Below are positions 1-8,191 of a DNA stretch of 14,320 bases, piece by piece. Source of the DNA: an uncultured Selenomonas sp. (GTDB lineage: Bacteria; Bacillota; Negativicutes; Selenomonadales; Selenomonadaceae); assembly GCA_937981305.1 (NCBI GenBank), contig CALJPB010000184.1, positions 1 to 14,320 on the forward strand, written 5' to 3'. The position numbers and the translations under genes are program-made. Numbering within the stretch: position 1 is the first letter of the stretch; every line of letters begins with the position of its first letter. The notes under the pieces are model-generated. The model saw nothing but the letters and a program-made list of their open reading frames with translations. It searched no databases and was not told the DNA's origin.

Positions 1-545
1 GGCACGCCCTGCGCGTGCGCTGCCTGCGCGACCGCTTCGATGTCGATGAGGTCGGCGTTCGGGTTGCCGACGGTCTCGATGAAGACGCACTTCGTATTCG
101 GGCGGATCGCATCGGCAAAGCCCTGTGCGCCCGCCTTCGGATCGACGAAGGTCACGTCGATGCCCCACTCCTTCACCGTATGCGCGAGGAGGTTGTACGA
201 GCCGCCGTAGATCGTCTGCTGCGCGACGATGTGATCGCCCGCATGGGCGAGCCCCTGGAACGTCGCCGTGATCGCCGCCGCCCCCGAGGCAAACGCGAGT
301 GCCGCCGCGCCGCCCTCAAGCGCCGCGATGCGCTTCTCGAACACATCCTGCGTCGGGTTCATAAGCCGCCCGTAGATATAGCCCGGATCTTTGAGCGCAA
401 AGCGGTCGGCGGCGTGCTGCGCATTGTGGAACACGTACGAGGTCGTCTGATAGATCGGCACGGCACGCGCATCCGTGACGGGATCTGCCTCCTCCTGTCC
501 GACGCGCACCTGTAGGGTCTCAAAATGATAGTTTTTCTCGCTCAT
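1..545 (-). CDS. metY: O-acetylhomoserine sulfhydrylase (Cys/Met-metabolism PLP enzyme), N-terminal part
   Basis: The minus frame from the ATG at 545 stays open to the left edge (181 codons), so the gene is cut by the window. It begins MSEKNYHFETLQVRVGQE and carries family hallmarks: PIYQTTSYVF near residue 30, YGRLMNPTQDVFEKRIAALEGG near 58-79 (the Y-x-R-x-x-NPT region that contacts PLP phosphate in the neighbouring subunit), ASGAAA near 86 and YGGSYNL near 114. The PLP-binding lysine lies beyond the edge. Members join O-acetylhomoserine with sulfide or methanethiol to make homocysteine or methionine in the cytoplasm. The close start to OAH sulfhydrylases (long N-terminus with YHFETLQV) favours MetY over cystathionine gamma-synthase or MetB, though these are paralogous. 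A Shine-Dalgarno AAGGGGA at 553-559 supports the start. It has its own promoter, so it is not obligately cotranscribed with the upstream AraC gene. Confidence 0.9.
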   Translation of the reverse strand, partial: MSEKNYHFETLQVRVGQEEADPVTDARAVPIYQTTSYVFHNAQHAADRFALKDPGYIYGRLMNPTQDVFEKRIAALEGGAAALAFASGAAAITATFQGLAHAGDHIVAQQTIYGGSYNLLAHTVKEWGIDVTFVDPKAGAQGFADAIRPNTKCVFIETVGNPNADLIDIEAVAQAAHAQGV

Positions 546-567
546 GGATATTCCCCTTCTCTTGTGT

Positions 568-585
568 CAATAACATATTTTATTG
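568..585. promoter_or_regulatory. Inverted repeat at the metY transcription start, candidate operator
   Basis: CAATAA-N6-TTATTG is a perfect 6-base inverted repeat placed at about +1 to +18 of the predicted metY transcript. The position suits a repressor binding site for sulfur/methionine control. The regulator cannot be named from sequence; AT-rich palindromes can also arise by chance in a promoter this AT-rich. Confidence 0.35.
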
Positions 586-591
586 ATATGA

Positions 592-619
592 ATTATATAT
601 AAAATAGTGAATTTGTCAA
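592..619 (-). promoter_or_regulatory. Sigma-70 promoter of metY
   Basis: Read on the minus strand: TTGACA (614-619), 16-base spacer, TATAAT (592-597). Both boxes match consensus perfectly. The -35 box overlaps the stop codon of the araC-type gene (616-618). Predicted transcription start is near 585, leaving about 40 nt of leader, too short for a SAM riboswitch. Confidence 0.75.
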
Positions 620-1482
620 GAGGAAATTGTCTTCTGGTACTTCAGCGGCGAGATTCCCTTGTACTTTCGGAACGTCTTAATGAAGTAACTGATGTCGTTG
701 AATCCCGTGGCGAGGGCAATCTCCGTGATGTTCTCATCGCTGTGCGCGAGGCGGATGCACGCCGCCTCGATGCGGTAGTAGTTGAGGTAGTCGATGGGGC
801 TGCGGTGCGTAATCTTTTGAAAGAAGCGGCAGAAGTAGTTCGGCGTGAGTCCCGCCGCAGCGGCGAGGTCACGGAGGGTGAGCGGCTGGTCATAGGCATC
901 GTCGATGAGCTGGAACGTCTTTTTGAGCTGCATGACGCGCCGTCGGCTGCTCTCGCGCAGGGCCGCGTTCGGCGCGTGGTAGAGCTCGTGTTGGAGCACC
1001 GTCCCGAGGAAACCGTAGAGCAGCCCCGTCACGATGAGTTCGTAGCCCACACGCGCCTCCTTCATCGCCGTAAAGAGGCGGGCGATGATGTGCGGCACGT
1101 CGCGCGTCTCGCGCGGGATATGCTTGTTGATGAGCAGCTCATGCTCCAACACTTTGCGCACTCCCTCACTCGTGCACTGACTGCCGTGCAGGAGTTTTTT
1201 CATGTCGAAGACGATGCACTCGTAGACCGTCTCCGCATCCTGCGGTGCGCCGCCGTGCACAATGCCGTCGCGAATGAAGATGATATCCCCCGCCTGCGCC
1301 GTTACCATATCCTCGTTCAGCGCGAGTTTCAGCCCGCCGCATACGATATAGACAATCTCATACTCGATGTGCCAGTGGTAGGGCATATGAAAACGTGGAT
1401 GATTACAGTCGACATGATGGAATTCAATCGGAAAATCAAAGCGCCCACGCGTGCGAAATTCGTTATACCCCTCGTGTTTCAT
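616..1482 (-). CDS. AraC-family transcriptional regulator (cupin sensor plus AraC HTH), likely fucose-operon regulator
   Basis: 288 codons. The N-terminal half is a cupin-type sensor domain (HWHIEYEIVYIVCGG at 36-50, then QAGDIIFI at 63-70). The C-terminal 100 residues are the AraC double helix-turn-helix: first HTH at about 201-223 (LTLRDLAAAAGLTPNYFCRFF) and second at about 251-273, with the family signature around GFNDISYFIKTFRKYKGISP. Length and domain order are those of complete sugar-responsive regulators. Start ATG at 1482 is supported by Shine-Dalgarno AAGGGGGAG at 1489-1497. It is transcribed away from fucI across a 251-base intergenic region, the usual arrangement for a local AraC activator, so I infer control of the fucose operon. 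The ligand is not proven; L-fucose, L-fuculose or fuculose-1-phosphate are the plausible effectors. Confidence 0.88.
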   Translation of the reverse strand: MKHEGYNEFRTRGRFDFPIEFHHVDCNHPRFHMPYHWHIEYEIVYIVCGGLKLALNEDMVTAQAGDIIFIRDGIVHGGAPQDAETVYECIVFDMKKLLHGSQCTSEGVRKVLEHELLINKHIPRETRDVPHIIARLFTAMKEARVGYELIVTGLLYGFLGTVLQHELYHAPNAALRESSRRRVMQLKKTFQLIDDAYDQPLTLRDLAAAAGLTPNYFCRFFQKITHRSPIDYLNYYRIEAACIRLAHSDENITEIALATGFNDISYFIKTFRKYKGISPLKYQKTISS

Positions 1483-1658
1483 CGGCGGCTCCCCCTTGCT
1501 GTAAAAGATAATATTCTCATGTTTTTCATTAAGATCGTTATATTCTTCACGAATTCTTACGGTTGAGATAGCTTCTCAGGATATATTGAATTTTACAAAA
1601 AGATAAAATCGTACTATTTTTACATAGTATAACACAAGCATAAGACCATCTTCAACGC

Positions 1659-1664
1659 TATAAT
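1659..1664 (+). promoter_or_regulatory. -10 box of probable fucI promoter (weak -35)
   Basis: TATAAT matches the -10 consensus, giving a start near 1671 and a leader of about 60 nt. No recognisable -35 lies 16-18 bases upstream (the sequence around 1636-1642 is AAGCATA), as expected for a promoter that needs an activator such as the divergent AraC protein. Two direct AGCATAA copies (1637-1643 and 1668-1674) bracket the box. Confidence 0.5.
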
Positions 1665-1688
1665 ATCAGCATAACAGAAAAAACCAAA

Positions 1689-1709
1689 TATTCATCAATA
1701 GGATGAATA
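1689..1709. promoter_or_regulatory. Perfect inverted repeat in the fucI leader, candidate operator or mRNA hairpin
   Basis: TATTCATC-N5-GATGAATA, 8-base perfect arms with a 5-base spacer, lies at about +19 to +39 of the predicted fucI transcript and ends 12 bases before the Shine-Dalgarno (GGAGGA, 1721-1726). Position and symmetry suit a dimeric repressor site. A small leader hairpin is the alternative. Confidence 0.45.
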
Positions 1710-1733
1710 AAGTACGAAACGGAGGAAATCATC

Positions 1734-3524
1734 ATGGCAGAAACAAGGTGCATCGGAGGCTATCCCGTCATCGGTATTCGTCCGACGATCGACGGGCGGC
1801 GCGGCGTGCTCGACGTGCGCGGCGCACTCGAGGAGCAGACCATGGGCATGGCACGCGCAGCGAAGAAGCTCTTCGAGGAGAACCTGCGCTACACAAACGG
1901 CGATCCCGTGAAGGTCATCATCGCGGACTCGACCATCGGCCGCGTCCCCGAGGCAGCGGCGTGCGCCGAGCAGTTCCGCCGCGCGGGCGTGGACATCACA
2001 CTGACGGTCACGCCGTGCTGGTGCTACGGCTCGGAGACGATGGACATGGATCCGATGACGATCAAGGGGGTCTGGGGATTCAACGGCACGGAGCGTCCGG
2101 GCGCGGTCTACCTCGCCTCCGTCCTCGCGAGCCACGCACAGAAGGGGCTTCCCGCATTCGGCATCTACGGGCATGACGTGCAGGAGGCAGATGCCGAGGA
2201 CATCCCCGCCGACGTTATCGAAAAGCTGCTTCGCTTTGGACGCGCGGCGATTGCAGCCGCCACAATGCGCGGCAAGTCCTACCTCCAGATCGGCGCGATC
2301 ACCATGGGCATCGGCGGATCGATCATCAGCCCCGAGTTCTTCGAGGAGTACCTCGGGATGCGCGTCGAGTCGGTCGACGAGGTCGAGATCATCCGCCGCA
2401 TGAGGGAGGGGGTCTATGACCCGGAGGAGTACAAGAAGGCACTCGCTTGGACGAAGGAGCACTGCAAGGAGGGCTTTGACAAGAATCCCGAATTCGCACG
2501 CAAATCCGACGCGGAAAAAGAAGAGGCGTGGGAATTCGTCGTCAAGATGATGTGCATCATCAAGGATCTTTACAACGGCAACAAGAACCTCCCGAAGGGC
2601 TGCGAGGAAGAGGTGCTCGGCCACAACGCGATTGCGGGCGGCTTCCAGGGACAGCGTCAGTGGACGGACTTCTACCCGAACGGCGACTTTGCCGAGGCGA
2701 TGATGAACTCCTCGTTCGACTGGAACGGTGCACGCGAGCCGTATGTCCTCGCCACGGAGAACGACACGCTGAACGGTGTCGCGATGCTCTTCAACAAGCT
2801 GCTCACGAACCGCGCTCAGATCTTTGCCGATGTGCGTACCTACTGGAGCCCCGAGGCGGTCAAAAAGGCGACGGGCTACGAACTGGAGGGACGCGCAAAG
2901 GAGGGCAAGGGCTTCATCCACCTCATCAACTCCGGCGCGGCGTGCCTCGATGCGTGCGGCGAGATCAAGGACGGTACAGATTCCGTGATTAAACCGTTCT
3001 GGGAGCTCACGGAAAAGGATCAGAAGGCGTGCCTCGATGCGACCGAGTGGTGCCCGGCGGACAACGGCTATTTCCGCGGCGGCGGCTTCTCCTCCCGCTT
3101 CCTCACGCGCGGCGAGATGCCCGCAACGATGGTGCGCGTCAACCTCGTCAAGGGGCTTGGTCCCGTGCTGCAGCTCGTCGAGGGCTGGACGGTGAACCTG
3201 CCCGAGGAGGTCTCGGACAAACTCTGGAAGCGCACGGACTACACCTGGCCGTGCACCTGGTTCACCCCGCGTCTGACGGGTGCGGGCGCGTTCCGCTCCG
3301 CCTACGATGTCATGAACAACTGGGGCGCGAACCACGGCGCGATCAGCTACGGACACATCGGTGCCGACCTCATCACGCTCTGCGCCATCCTGCGCATCCC
3401 CGTCTGTATGCACAACGTCGCAGATGTCGATGTCTTCCGCCCCGCCGCATGGAACGCGTTCGGCATGGATGCGGAGGGACAGGACTATCGCGCCTGTGCC
3501 GCCTACGGGCCAATGTATAAATAG
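1734..3524 (+). CDS. fucI: L-fucose isomerase
   Basis: 596 codons, close to the 591 of E. coli FucI. The enzyme interconverts L-fucose and L-fuculose (and typically D-arabinose and D-ribulose) in the cytoplasm as a Mn-dependent hexamer. The metal ligands of the family are in place: E342 in [14 protein letters not shown]366 in [12 protein letters not shown] and H534 in NWGANHG, equivalent to E337, D361 and H528 of E. coli. Other near-identical family blocks are ATEWCPA (436-442), [13 protein letters not shown] (446-458), [11 protein letters not shown] (470-480) and the C-terminus [14 protein letters not shown]. Start is the ATG at 1734, 7 bases after GGAGGA at 1721-1726. It is the first gene of the operon and is followed after 14 bases by the kinase. 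Recognition is secure. Confidence 0.97.
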   Translation: MAETRCIGGYPVIGIRPTIDGRRGVLDVRGALEEQTMGMARAAKKLFEENLRYTNGDPVKVIIADSTIGRVPEAAACAEQFRRAGVDITLTVTPCWCYGSETMDMDPMTIKGVWGFNGTERPGAVYLASVLASHAQKGLPAFGIYGHDVQEADAEDIPADVIEKLLRFGRAAIAAATMRGKSYLQIGAITMGIGGSIISPEFFEEYLGMRVESVDEVEIIRRMREGVYDPEEYKKALAWTKEHCKEGFDKNPEFARKSDAEKEEAWEFVVKMMCIIKDLYNGNKNLPKGCEEEVLGHNAIAGGFQGQRQWTDFYPNGDFAEAMMNSSFDWNGAREPYVLATENDTLNGVAMLFNKLLTNRAQIFADVRTYWSPEAVKKATGYELEGRAKEGKGFIHLINSGAACLDACGEIKDGTDSVIKPFWELTEKDQKACLDATEWCPADNGYFRGGGFSSRFLTRGEMPATMVRVNLVKGLGPVLQLVEGWTVNLPEEVSDKLWKRTDYTWPCTWFTPRLTGAGAFRSAYDVMNNWGANHGAISYGHIGADLITLCAILRIPVCMHNVADVDVFRPAAWNAFGMDAEGQDYRACAAYGPMYK

Positions 3525-3538
3525 CATCGGAGGCTGCC

Positions 3539-5011
3539 ATGGCTACGGAAAAATGTATGCTCTCCTTCGACCTCGGTGCCTCGGGCGGCAGAGCCGTCCT
3601 GGGCTCGTACGACGGCAGCTGCATCCGCATGGAGGAACTGCACCGCTTCACGAACGATCCCGTCCACCTTGGACGCACGATGTACTGGGATATCCTGCGC
3701 CTGTTTCACGAGATGAAGCAGGGTCTGCTGAAGGCGCGCGGTCACGCGATCACGAGCATCGGCACGGACACATGGGGGGTGGACTTCGGACTTTTGGACA
3801 GCGACGGCTGTCTCCTCGAAAACCCCGTCCACTACCGCGACCGCCGCACCGTCGGCATGAGCGGCACAGCATTCCAAAAGATTTCACGCGAGGAGCTCTA
3901 CCGCATCACGGGCAATCAGATCATGGAGATCAACACTGTTTTCCAGCTGCTTGCCCTGAGACAGCAGCGTCCCGAGCTGCTCGCGCGTACAAAGACACTC
4001 CTGCTGATGCCGGATCTTCTCAACTACTTCCTCTCGGGGGAGAAGAAGACCGAGTACTCCATCGCCAGCACAACGCAGATGCTCGATGCACACCGCCGCA
4101 CATGGTCGAACGAGGTACTCACCGCACTCGACCTGCCCACGCACATCCTCACGGACATTGTGCCGACAGCAACGCCCATCGGGCGCATGACCGAGGAGCT
4201 GTCCGTCGAGCTAGGCATGGGGCGGCCCGACATCATCGCCGTCGCGGGGCATGACACGCAGAGCGCGATGGCAGGCGTACCCACGGGAGAGGAGGACTTT
4301 ATCTTCCTCTCCTGCGGCACCTGGTCGCTCCTCGGCACAGAACTCCGCGAACCGATCATCAACGAGACCTCCGCCGCGTGCAACATCACGAACGAGGGGG
4401 GCTGCTGCGGACGCATCTCCTTCCTCAAGAACCTCATCGGCCTCTGGCTGATCCAGGAGAGCCGCCGCCAGTGGATGCGCGAGGGACGCGAATATTCCTA
4501 CGGCGAGCTCGAACAGATGGCAGCGGCAGCGCCCACACAACGCTGCTTCATCCGTCCCGACGATCCTGCATTTCTGCCCTCGGGCGATATGCCCCTCCGC
4601 ATTCGTGCCGCCTGCGAGCGCACGGGACAGCCGGTTCCCGAGACCGTCGGCGAGGTCGTCCGCTGCATCGACGAGAGCCTTGCACTCTCCTACCGCGCAG
4701 CACTCACGGAGATCGAGACCTGCACCGGCAAACACTATGACAAGATCTACCTCATCGGCGGCGGTGTCCGGAGCCGCCTGCTCGCCCAGCTCACGGCGGA
4801 CGCGTGCGGACGCACCGTCCTCGCAGGTCCCGTCGAGGCGACCGTCCTCGGCAACCTCGCCCTCCAGCTCATCGCTGCGGGCGAGGTCAAGGATCTCGCC
4901 GAGGCACGCGCACTGATCCGCGCCTCCTCCGACATCACGGAGTACGAGCCGAAGAACACCGATCAATGGGACGTACATTTTGAAAAATGGAAGGGGCTGA
5001 ACCCATGCTGA
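3539..5011 (+). CDS. FGGY-family L-fuculokinase of the rhamnulokinase (RhaB) type
   Basis: 490 codons. FGGY carbohydrate kinase: phosphate-binding FDLGASGGRA at 10-19, sugar-site DTWGVDFGLLD at 77-87, catalytic-base motif AGHDT with D239 at 236-240, adenosine/phosphate region SCGTWSLLG at 258-266 and IGGGVRS at 406-412. Sequence blocks such as NPVHYRDRRTVGM, MPDLLNYFLSGEKK and ASTTQMLD are those of RhaB rather than of enterobacterial FucK. Because it sits between a fucose isomerase and a fucose mutarotase, I infer that it phosphorylates L-fuculose to L-fuculose-1-phosphate; L-rhamnulose may also be used. Shine-Dalgarno CGGAGG at 3528-3533 supports the ATG at 3539. Its last codons overlap the next gene's start by 7 bases (ATGCTGA), which implies translational coupling. 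The family is certain; the exact sugar is inferred from context. Confidence 0.92.
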   Translation: MATEKCMLSFDLGASGGRAVLGSYDGSCIRMEELHRFTNDPVHLGRTMYWDILRLFHEMKQGLLKARGHAITSIGTDTWGVDFGLLDSDGCLLENPVHYRDRRTVGMSGTAFQKISREELYRITGNQIMEINTVFQLLALRQQRPELLARTKTLLLMPDLLNYFLSGEKKTEYSIASTTQMLDAHRRTWSNEVLTALDLPTHILTDIVPTATPIGRMTEELSVELGMGRPDIIAVAGHDTQSAMAGVPTGEEDFIFLSCGTWSLLGTELREPIINETSAACNITNEGGCCGRISFLKNLIGLWLIQESRRQWMREGREYSYGELEQMAAAAPTQRCFIRPDDPAFLPSGDMPLRIRAACERTGQPVPETVGEVVRCIDESLALSYRAALTEIETCTGKHYDKIYLIGGGVRSRLLAQLTADACGRTVLAGPVEATVLGNLALQLIAAGEVKDLAEARALIRASSDITEYEPKNTDQWDVHFEKWKGLNPC

Positions 5012-5448
5012 AAGGCATCCCGAAAATCATCTCTCCCGCGCTGCTCAAGGTGCTCGCGGAAATGGGACACAGCGACCGCATCGTCATCGGCGACGGCAAC
5101 TTCCCCGCGGAGTCGGTCGGTAAGGACTGCATCGTCATCCGCGCCGACGGACACGGTGTCCCCGAACTCCTCGACGCGATCCTCACACTGTTCCCGCTCG
5201 ACCCCTACGTCGACAAACCGGTCAGCCTCATGGAGGTCATGCCGGGCGATCCCGTCGAAACACCGATCTGGGACACGTACAAGGAGATCATCGCAAAGCA
5301 TGACGTGCGCGGCGCAGCAGCCGTCGGCACGATCGAGCGGTTCCGCTTCTACGACGAAGCGCGCACGGCATATGCCATCGTCACGACGGGCGAAGCCGCG
5401 CTGTACGCCAACATCATACTGCAAAAGGGTGTCGTCACGGACACCTGA
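5005..5448 (+). CDS. fucU: L-fucose mutarotase (RbsD/FucU family)
   Basis: 147 codons from the ATG at 5005 (E. coli FucU has 140). The protein starts MLKGIPKIISPALLKVLAEM, like E. coli FucU, and keeps the AEMGHSD segment with the family histidine at residue 22, FPAES in place of FPAHS, VIRADGHGVPELLDAI and the C-terminal FYDEARTAYAIVTTGE. FucU catalyses anomer exchange of L-fucose so that the isomerase receives the form it uses. An in-frame ATG at 4987 would add six residues, but 5005 is better: Shine-Dalgarno GGAAGGGG lies at 4988-4995 and the resulting start matches the family. It overlaps the kinase stop by 7 bases. The aldolase follows after 12 bases. Confidence 0.94.
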   Translation: MLKGIPKIISPALLKVLAEMGHSDRIVIGDGNFPAESVGKDCIVIRADGHGVPELLDAILTLFPLDPYVDKPVSLMEVMPGDPVETPIWDTYKEIIAKHDVRGAAAVGTIERFRFYDEARTAYAIVTTGEAALYANIILQKGVVTDT

Positions 5449-5460
5449 AAGGTGAGAGAA

Positions 5461-6147
5461 ATGGACAATATAAAAGAAATCAAAGACGCGATCTGCGATG
5501 TCTGTCACAAGATGTGGCAGCTCGGCTGGGTCGCCGCGAACGACGGCAACGTCACCGTTCTCCTGGACGACGACACCCTGCTCGCAACGCCGACCGGCAT
5601 CAGCAAGAGCTTTATCACCCCGGAGAAGCTCGTCCGCATCGACCGCGAGGGCAACATCCTCGAGGCGAACGAGGGCTACCGCCCCTCCTCCGAGATCAAG
5701 ATGCACCTGCGCTGCTACAAGGACCGCGCAGACGTACGCTCCGTCGTGCACGCGCATCCCCCCACGGCGACCGGATTTGCCGTCGCGCACATCCCCCTGG
5801 ACCGCTACGACATGATCGAGACCGTCGTCTCGCTCGGCTCCATCCCCATCACCCCGTACGGCACGCCGTCCACATACGAAGTGCCCGAGGCAATCGCCCC
5901 CTACATCCAGGAACACGATGCCGTCCTCCTCGAGAACCACGGCGCACTCACCCTTGGGGCAAACCTCATCGACGCCTACTACAAGATGGAGACCCTCGAA
6001 CTGTTTGCCAAGATCAACCTCACCGCCTACATGCTCGGCGGACCGAAGGAAATCTCGCGTGCGAACATCGACAAGCTCGTGGGTCTGCGCAGCTTCTACG
6101 GCGTTCAGGGACGCCACCCCGGCTACAAGCACTACGCTGAGGACTAA
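5461..6147 (+). CDS. fucA: L-fuculose-1-phosphate aldolase (class II)
   Basis: 228 codons from the ATG at 5461. Zinc-dependent class II aldolase/adducin family: it cleaves L-fuculose-1-phosphate to dihydroxyacetone phosphate and L-lactaldehyde. The four active-site residues of E. coli FucA (E73, H92, H94, H155) have clear equivalents: E78 in PSSEIKMH, H97 and H99 in VVHAHPP, and H160 in LLENHGAL. The phosphate-site segment ANDGNVTV (26-33) replaces the common SxGN form. A GTG at 5452 is in frame but overlaps the Shine-Dalgarno AGGTGAGAG (5450-5458 region), so I prefer the ATG. RhaD and AraD/SgbE paralogues are related, but length and fuc context favour FucA. The lactaldehyde-processing enzymes (FucO, AldA) are not in the window. 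Confidence 0.93.
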   Translation: MDNIKEIKDAICDVCHKMWQLGWVAANDGNVTVLLDDDTLLATPTGISKSFITPEKLVRIDREGNILEANEGYRPSSEIKMHLRCYKDRADVRSVVHAHPPTATGFAVAHIPLDRYDMIETVVSLGSIPITPYGTPSTYEVPEAIAPYIQEHDAVLLENHGALTLGANLIDAYYKMETLELFAKINLTAYMLGGPKEISRANIDKLVGLRSFYGVQGRHPGYKHYAED

Positions 6148-6176
6148 CGATTACATCTAAGCAGAGGGTGATTCAC

Positions 6177-7514
6177 ATGACCAAAGATACTGCCGCCTTC
6201 ACGGCGGACGTGCGCGACGTGGACGATACCCCCGTCGTGCCCCACCGGTACCGCGTATACTTCTTCCTGCTCGTCTCCTGCTTTGCACTCTGGGGACTGC
6301 TCAACAACATGACGGACAACCTCGTTCCGTCCTTTGCCAAGATCTTCATGATTAAGGCGGTCGACTCCTCCCTCGTACAGGTCGCGTTCTACGGTGCATA
6401 CGCCGTTCTGGCACTCCCCGCCGCGTTTATCATCAAACGCTACTCCTACCGCATGGGTGTCCTCGTCGGCCTCGGCTTCTACATGATCGGCGCATTCGGC
6501 TACATCCCTGCGGCGATCCTGCAAAGCTACAACCTCTTCCTCGTCTCCATCTTCATCCTCGCGGGCGGTCTCTCCGTCCTCGAGACCACGTGCAACCCGT
6601 TCGTTCTCTCCCTCGGCGATGAGTCGACCAGCGTCCGCCGCCTCAACTTTGCACAGGCGTTCAACCCGCTCGGCTCGATGGCAGGACTCTTCCTCGCGAA
6701 ATACGTCATCCTCGCGCATCTGAACCCCGCCACCCTCGACGACCGACTCGCCATGAGCACGGAGGCACTCACCGCCGTCCGCGACGCCGAGCTCTTCTGG
6801 GTCTGCGTCCCCTACGTCGGGCTCATCCTCATCGCCTTCATCATCTGGATGTTCTTCTACCGCAGCACACTCAGCGACCGCGATGCGGACGAAAGCATGA
6901 GTGTCGGAGAGGCAATCAGCCGCCTCGTCGCCCGCCCGCGCTACGCCTTCGGCGTTGTCAGCCAGTTCTTCTACGTCGGCGTACAGATCGCCGTCTGGAC
7001 ATGGACGATCAAATACGTCATGGCGAACATGAACCTCGTCGAGGCGGAGGCAGCGAACTACTACATCTACTCCATCTTCCTCTTCATCGGCTGCCGCTGG
7101 ATCTGCACATGGCTCATGAAGTACATCGTCCCCGCAAAGATGATGGCAGTCTTTGCCCTCGGCGGCATCCTCTGCTGCCTCGGCACCATCTACCTCCCGA
7201 TCGAGACCTCCATCTACTGTCTCGTCGGCATCTCGGGCTGTATGTCCCTCATGTTCCCCACCATCTACGGCATCGCCCTGCGCGGCCTTGGTCCTGAAGT
7301 CAAGTTCGGTGCAGCCGGTCTCATCATGGCAATCCTCGGCGGTGCCATCATCACCCCGATGATGGGCGCACTCGTCGACGGCGGCACACTCTCCGGACTT
7401 GTCAGCGGCTTTACCCCCGAGATCGCCGCCATTCGCACCGCCTTCTACCTCCCCGTCCTCTGCTTTGCCGTTGTGCTCGCGTACTCGCTTGCCTTCCGAA
7501 ATGTGAAGGACTAG
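6177..7514 (+). CDS. fucP: L-fucose:H+ symporter, major facilitator superfamily
   Basis: 445 codons; E. coli FucP has 438. It is a 12-helix inner-membrane MFS permease of the FucP subfamily. The two acidic residues shown to matter in E. coli FucP (D46 for proton transfer, E135 for sugar/proton coupling) have equivalents at D47 in LLNNMTDNLVP and E136 in VLETTCNPF. A charged N-terminal tail of about 25 residues precedes the first helix (VYFFLLVSCFALWGLL), and a cytoplasmic loop near 225-245 separates the two six-helix halves. A GTG at 6168 is in frame, but the ATG at 6177 has Shine-Dalgarno GAGGGTG just upstream. It is the last gene of the operon, 29 bases after the aldolase, and a terminator follows. 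Related glucose/galactose (GluP) carriers are the main alternative; context favours fucose. Confidence 0.93.
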   Translation: MTKDTAAFTADVRDVDDTPVVPHRYRVYFFLLVSCFALWGLLNNMTDNLVPSFAKIFMIKAVDSSLVQVAFYGAYAVLALPAAFIIKRYSYRMGVLVGLGFYMIGAFGYIPAAILQSYNLFLVSIFILAGGLSVLETTCNPFVLSLGDESTSVRRLNFAQAFNPLGSMAGLFLAKYVILAHLNPATLDDRLAMSTEALTAVRDAELFWVCVPYVGLILIAFIIWMFFYRSTLSDRDADESMSVGEAISRLVARPRYAFGVVSQFFYVGVQIAVWTWTIKYVMANMNLVEAEAANYYIYSIFLFIGCRWICTWLMKYIVPAKMMAVFALGGILCCLGTIYLPIETSIYCLVGISGCMSLMFPTIYGIALRGLGPEVKFGAAGLIMAILGGAIITPMMGALVDGGTLSGLVSGFTPEIAAIRTAFYLPVLCFAVVLAYSLAFRNVKD

Positions 7515-7542
7515 GGAAAGATAAACATACATACCTCTCTCG

Positions 7543-7579
7543 GAGCTGCTGCAAAAATCGTGGCAGCTCTATTTTATTT
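7543..7579 (+). terminator. Rho-independent terminator of the fucose operon
   Basis: GAGCTGC (7543-7549) pairs with GCAGCTC (7563-7569), extendable by a T-G pair, loop about 11-13 nt, followed by the T-rich run TATTTTATTT. It lies 28 bases after the fucP stop. Confidence 0.75.
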
Positions 7580-7600
7580 CCCACTATTTAATAATTACTA

Positions 7601-7629
7601 TTGACAAATAAAACCACATAGTCTATAAT
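7601..7629 (+). promoter_or_regulatory. Consensus sigma-70 promoter of dps
   Basis: TTGACA (7601-7606), exactly 17 bases, TATAAT (7624-7629): a perfect match to consensus. The start is near 7636, giving a leader of about 68 nt. No convincing PerR or Fur box overlaps it. Confidence 0.88.
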
Positions 7630-7703
7630 AGCCAATGTCAACAGGATATGAAACAGATTCTTAAGGATCTGCGGTACAAAATGATGAAAGGGGATTTTCC
7701 ACT

Positions 7704-8156
7704 ATGTCACACGCAAATGATGCAAACCTTAACAACGCACTCAACACCTACATTGCCAACATCGGCGTCGGCTACATCAAGCTGCACAACCTCCACTGGA
7801 ACGTTGTCGGATCGCAGTTCAAGGCAGTCCACGAGTACCTCGAGTCGCTCTACGATGCGTTCGCGGACGTGCTCGACGAGACGGCGGAGCTGCTGAAGAT
7901 CGCGGGCGCACAGCCGGTTGCGAGCCTCAAGGGCTACCTCGAAATCGCGACGATCAAGGAGCTCGGCGACGAGGCGGTCGATCAGAAGAAGGCACTCGAG
8001 ATCACGCTTGCCGACCTCGAACTCCTCCGCGACCAGGCGCTTGAGATCCGCAAGGCTGCCGATGCACACGACTGCTTCGGCGTTGCCAACCTCATGGAGG
8101 ATCACGTCACGAACTACGCAAAGCAGATCTGGTTCCTCCGCTCCATGCTCGCTTAA
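7704..8156 (+). CDS. dps: Dps-family miniferritin (DNA protection during starvation)
   Basis: 150 codons, the usual length of Dps. The family makes 12-subunit shells that oxidise Fe(II) with peroxide at an inter-subunit ferroxidase centre and store iron; some also bind DNA. The centre is complete when numbered as in Listeria Dps: H31 in LHWNVVG, H43 in AVHEYLE, an acid at 47 (E), D58 and E62 in DETAELL. The N-terminus is short and lacks a lysine-rich tail, so strong DNA binding is not indicated by sequence. Start ATG at 7704 has Shine-Dalgarno AAAGGGGA at 7687-7694. It is a single-gene unit with its own strong promoter and terminator, and it is independent of the fucose operon. Some related entries are named ferritin-like or non-specific DNA-binding protein. 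Confidence 0.95.
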   Translation: MSHANDANLNNALNTYIANIGVGYIKLHNLHWNVVGSQFKAVHEYLESLYDAFADVLDETAELLKIAGAQPVASLKGYLEIATIKELGDEAVDQKKALEITLADLELLRDQALEIRKAADAHDCFGVANLMEDHVTNYAKQIWFLRSMLA

Positions 8157-8191
8157 TCCACCGCATCCTATCCTCCATTCCTATATATGAG

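Noticed and set aside
546..615. SAM riboswitch (S-box) upstream of metY
   Set aside because: The gap is only 70 bases and the promoter takes most of it; there is no room for the aptamer.
1695..3527. Minus-strand open frame of 610 codons
   Set aside because: It is a mirror of fucI in GC-rich DNA, with low-complexity composition and no motifs.
4963..7532. Long minus-strand frames opposite fucU, fucA and fucP
   Set aside because: They are rich in Asp/Glu/Arg/Val and match no family, typical of antisense frames in GC-rich genes.
7580..7640. PerR or Fur box at the dps promoter
   Set aside because: AT-rich partial matches exist around 7585-7600, but none keeps the full palindrome.
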